Under the pieces are notes generated by a model. The model did not search any database, had not been told where the DNA came from, and saw only the letters and a list, made by a program, of their open reading frames with translations. A program made the position numbers and the translations under genes. From NCBI RefSeq assembly GCF_900129635.1, contig NZ_FSRB01000003.1, positions 372,001-436,000 of the forward strand: DNA of 64,000 nt, in the 5' to 3' direction. Shown one piece after another: positions 62,849 through 64,000 of this stretch. The DNA is from Singulisphaera sp. GP187. Lineage in GTDB: Bacteria; Planctomycetota; Planctomycetia; Isosphaerales; Isosphaeraceae. How positions within the stretch are numbered: the first letter of the stretch is position 1; the number at the start of each line of letters is the position of its first letter.

Positions 62849-64000
62849 ATGCCGAAGAAGAAGGCGGCGGAGCAGGTGGCGACGCCCGTCGAGGGCGCGA
62901 CCGCGGGCGAGCGCATTGACGCCTTGTTCGCATTCCGGGCGACGTGCAAAACGCTGTCGAGCCTGGCGGCCGATCAATACAAGGAGGGGCGGGCGGTCCT
63001 CAAGGCCGACCCCGAGACGAAGGCGGCGATCGTCCGCGAGATTGCTTCCCGGTTGGAGCCGGGAGGCATGCGGGGGAAGGGCGATGCGACAAGCAACGCT
63101 TCGGGCAAGCTCCTCGAAGACTTGCTGATCGAGACCCTCTACTGGTCGAGGACCGACGAGCCGCCGCGGCGGACTACGTAGCCGGGCTCGCGAAGCCGAC
63201 CCGACTTCTCTACCTGATTTACGTGGTTCAGGACATCATCGGCGATCTCGCCGCCAAGCGCGAGCTTTCCCCGGCCACCCGCGAGGCTGTCCTCCGGATG
63301 GCCTCGATGATCCGCGCGCAGGTCGAGTCCCGCAAGAAGTGGCCGATCTACTTCCACGAGGACGAGCGCGAGGAATGGCTCGAAAACCTGGAGATGGCGC
63401 TAGCCGTCGGTATCCGCCGGCAGTTGGACCCGGGCGAGGCCTGGTCCGACGCCGCGATCGCCGAGATCGAGGGGTTGCCGCCTGGCCCGACCTGGAGCGT
63501 CTGGCTCACATTGGCGGCCCATTGTAAGACGCTCCCGAAGTCCGGCAAGACGACCGAGAAGTGGCTTGCCGCGGCCCGCGAGTTGGTCGAGCGGATCGGC
63601 CCCGACGCCTTCAGACGGGCCGTCCTCCGCTGGTTCCCGCTGGTTGACCGGCCGAGGACCGCACCCCACCCGAACCAGAACTCCTGGGACCCGGACTGGA
63701 CAAACCTGATCCTCCCCGGCCACATCAACGTCCTCCGTGGGCTGGTCTTCCTGTGCGCGGGCCTCGACGACAGGGAGGTCGCCCGGGCGCTGGCGAAGTT
63801 GGCGATCAGCTCGTATCGCAAGCTCCCCGGCGTCGGGCCCAGGCTGGTCTCGCTCGGCAACGCCTGCGTGAGCGTGCTCGGGACGCTGCCGGGGATCGAG
63901 GCGGTTGGCCAGCTCGCCATGCTCAAGACGCGGGTCAAGTTCGGCACGGCGCTGAAGGAAATCGAGAAGGCATTCGACGCCGCCGCGAAGCGTGAAAACC
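62849..64000 (+). pseudogene. DUF4132/MolR-like protein, frameshifted and cut by the right edge
   Basis: The first frame (62849-63181) reads ERIDALFAFRATCKTLSSLA and LLEDLLIETLYWSR, then stops at TAG. In another frame from about 63165 the protein continues ADYVAGLAKPTRLLYLIYVV, WLENLEMALAVGIRRQLDPG and KLPGVGPRLVSLGNACVSVL, running off the window. A single lost base around 63161-63172 (a GC-rich CCGCCGCGGCGG stretch) joins the two, so I read them as one gene. The DUF4132 assignment rests on the general look of the C-terminal part and is tentative. It may be an intact gene with an assembly error. Confidence 0.55.

Noticed and set aside
1..64000. tRNA, rRNA, CRISPR or prophage structures
   Set aside because: No cloverleaf, rRNA segment, spaced direct repeats or phage genes were recognised in the intergenic regions I read.

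Overview
The window is high-GC bacterial DNA that looks like a planctomycete, most likely of the Isosphaeraceae/Gemmataceae type. The signs are a DUF1559-type prepilin, a TIGR03009-type secreted protein, a three-part flotillin/NfeD operon, a very large TPR protein, a Ser/Thr kinase next to a PP2C phosphatase, and many genes with GTG or TTG starts. I see no tRNA, rRNA or CRISPR array. The assignment rests on family recognition only.

Layout. 1-6000 (minus strand): an RND/MMPL transporter cut by the left edge, an NRAMP-fold transporter with an unusual metal site, a GT4 glycosyltransferase, and a MerA/Lpd-like flavin disulfide reductase. 6000-18300 is an accessory, partly decayed island. It holds remnants of a RidA-like, an NmrA-like and an alcohol dehydrogenase gene, a secreted cupin, a complete IS110-type transposase, a hairpin repeat, an MDR oxidoreductase with a 53-bp tandem duplication at its 3' end, an NTF2-like protein, two tandem cytochrome P460 genes and a DoxX gene. 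A good sigma-54 promoter lies before doxX. Divergent to it is a GAF-PAS-AAA+ sigma-54 activator, broken by a +1 frameshift and then truncated by an IS1634/IS4-type element. Beyond the element are a truncated membrane-protein gene and an XRE regulator with operator-like palindromes.

18500-23600 (plus) is a glycolate oxidase operon, glcD - unknown RHH-like protein - glcE - glcF, which oxidises glycolate through FAD and Fe-S subunits. It converges on a nucleoside/nucleobase salvage operon (upp, pdp, punA; 26574-23679). 27000-33400 has a CpaE/TadZ-like protein, a small conserved-looking protein, a sigma-70 family factor, several small unknowns, a PilZ protein and a prepilin. 33400-40000 (minus) carries a SUOX-like secreted protein, apgM (glycolysis), a secreted HExxH peptidase, a frameshifted membrane protein and fumC. 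40000-53100 (minus) holds a 1546-aa TPR protein, a thioredoxin-YHS fusion, the floA/nfeD membrane-microdomain operon and a TIGR03009 protein.

53700-61100 (plus) contains a MEMO/AmmeMemo B protein, an alpha/beta hydrolase, cobL, bshB1, a PP2C phosphatase, a Ser/Thr kinase and a small RHH-like protein. 61100-64000 has weak small membrane ORFs and the start of a DUF4132-like gene with its partner, cut by the right edge.

The most interesting material is the P460/DoxX island with its sigma-54 promoter and dead regulator, the degenerate nucleotide or metal sites in several enzymes (NRAMP, MerA-like, CpaE, NfeD), and four places where a coding frame appears to have shifted. Those shifts could be real decay or assembly errors.
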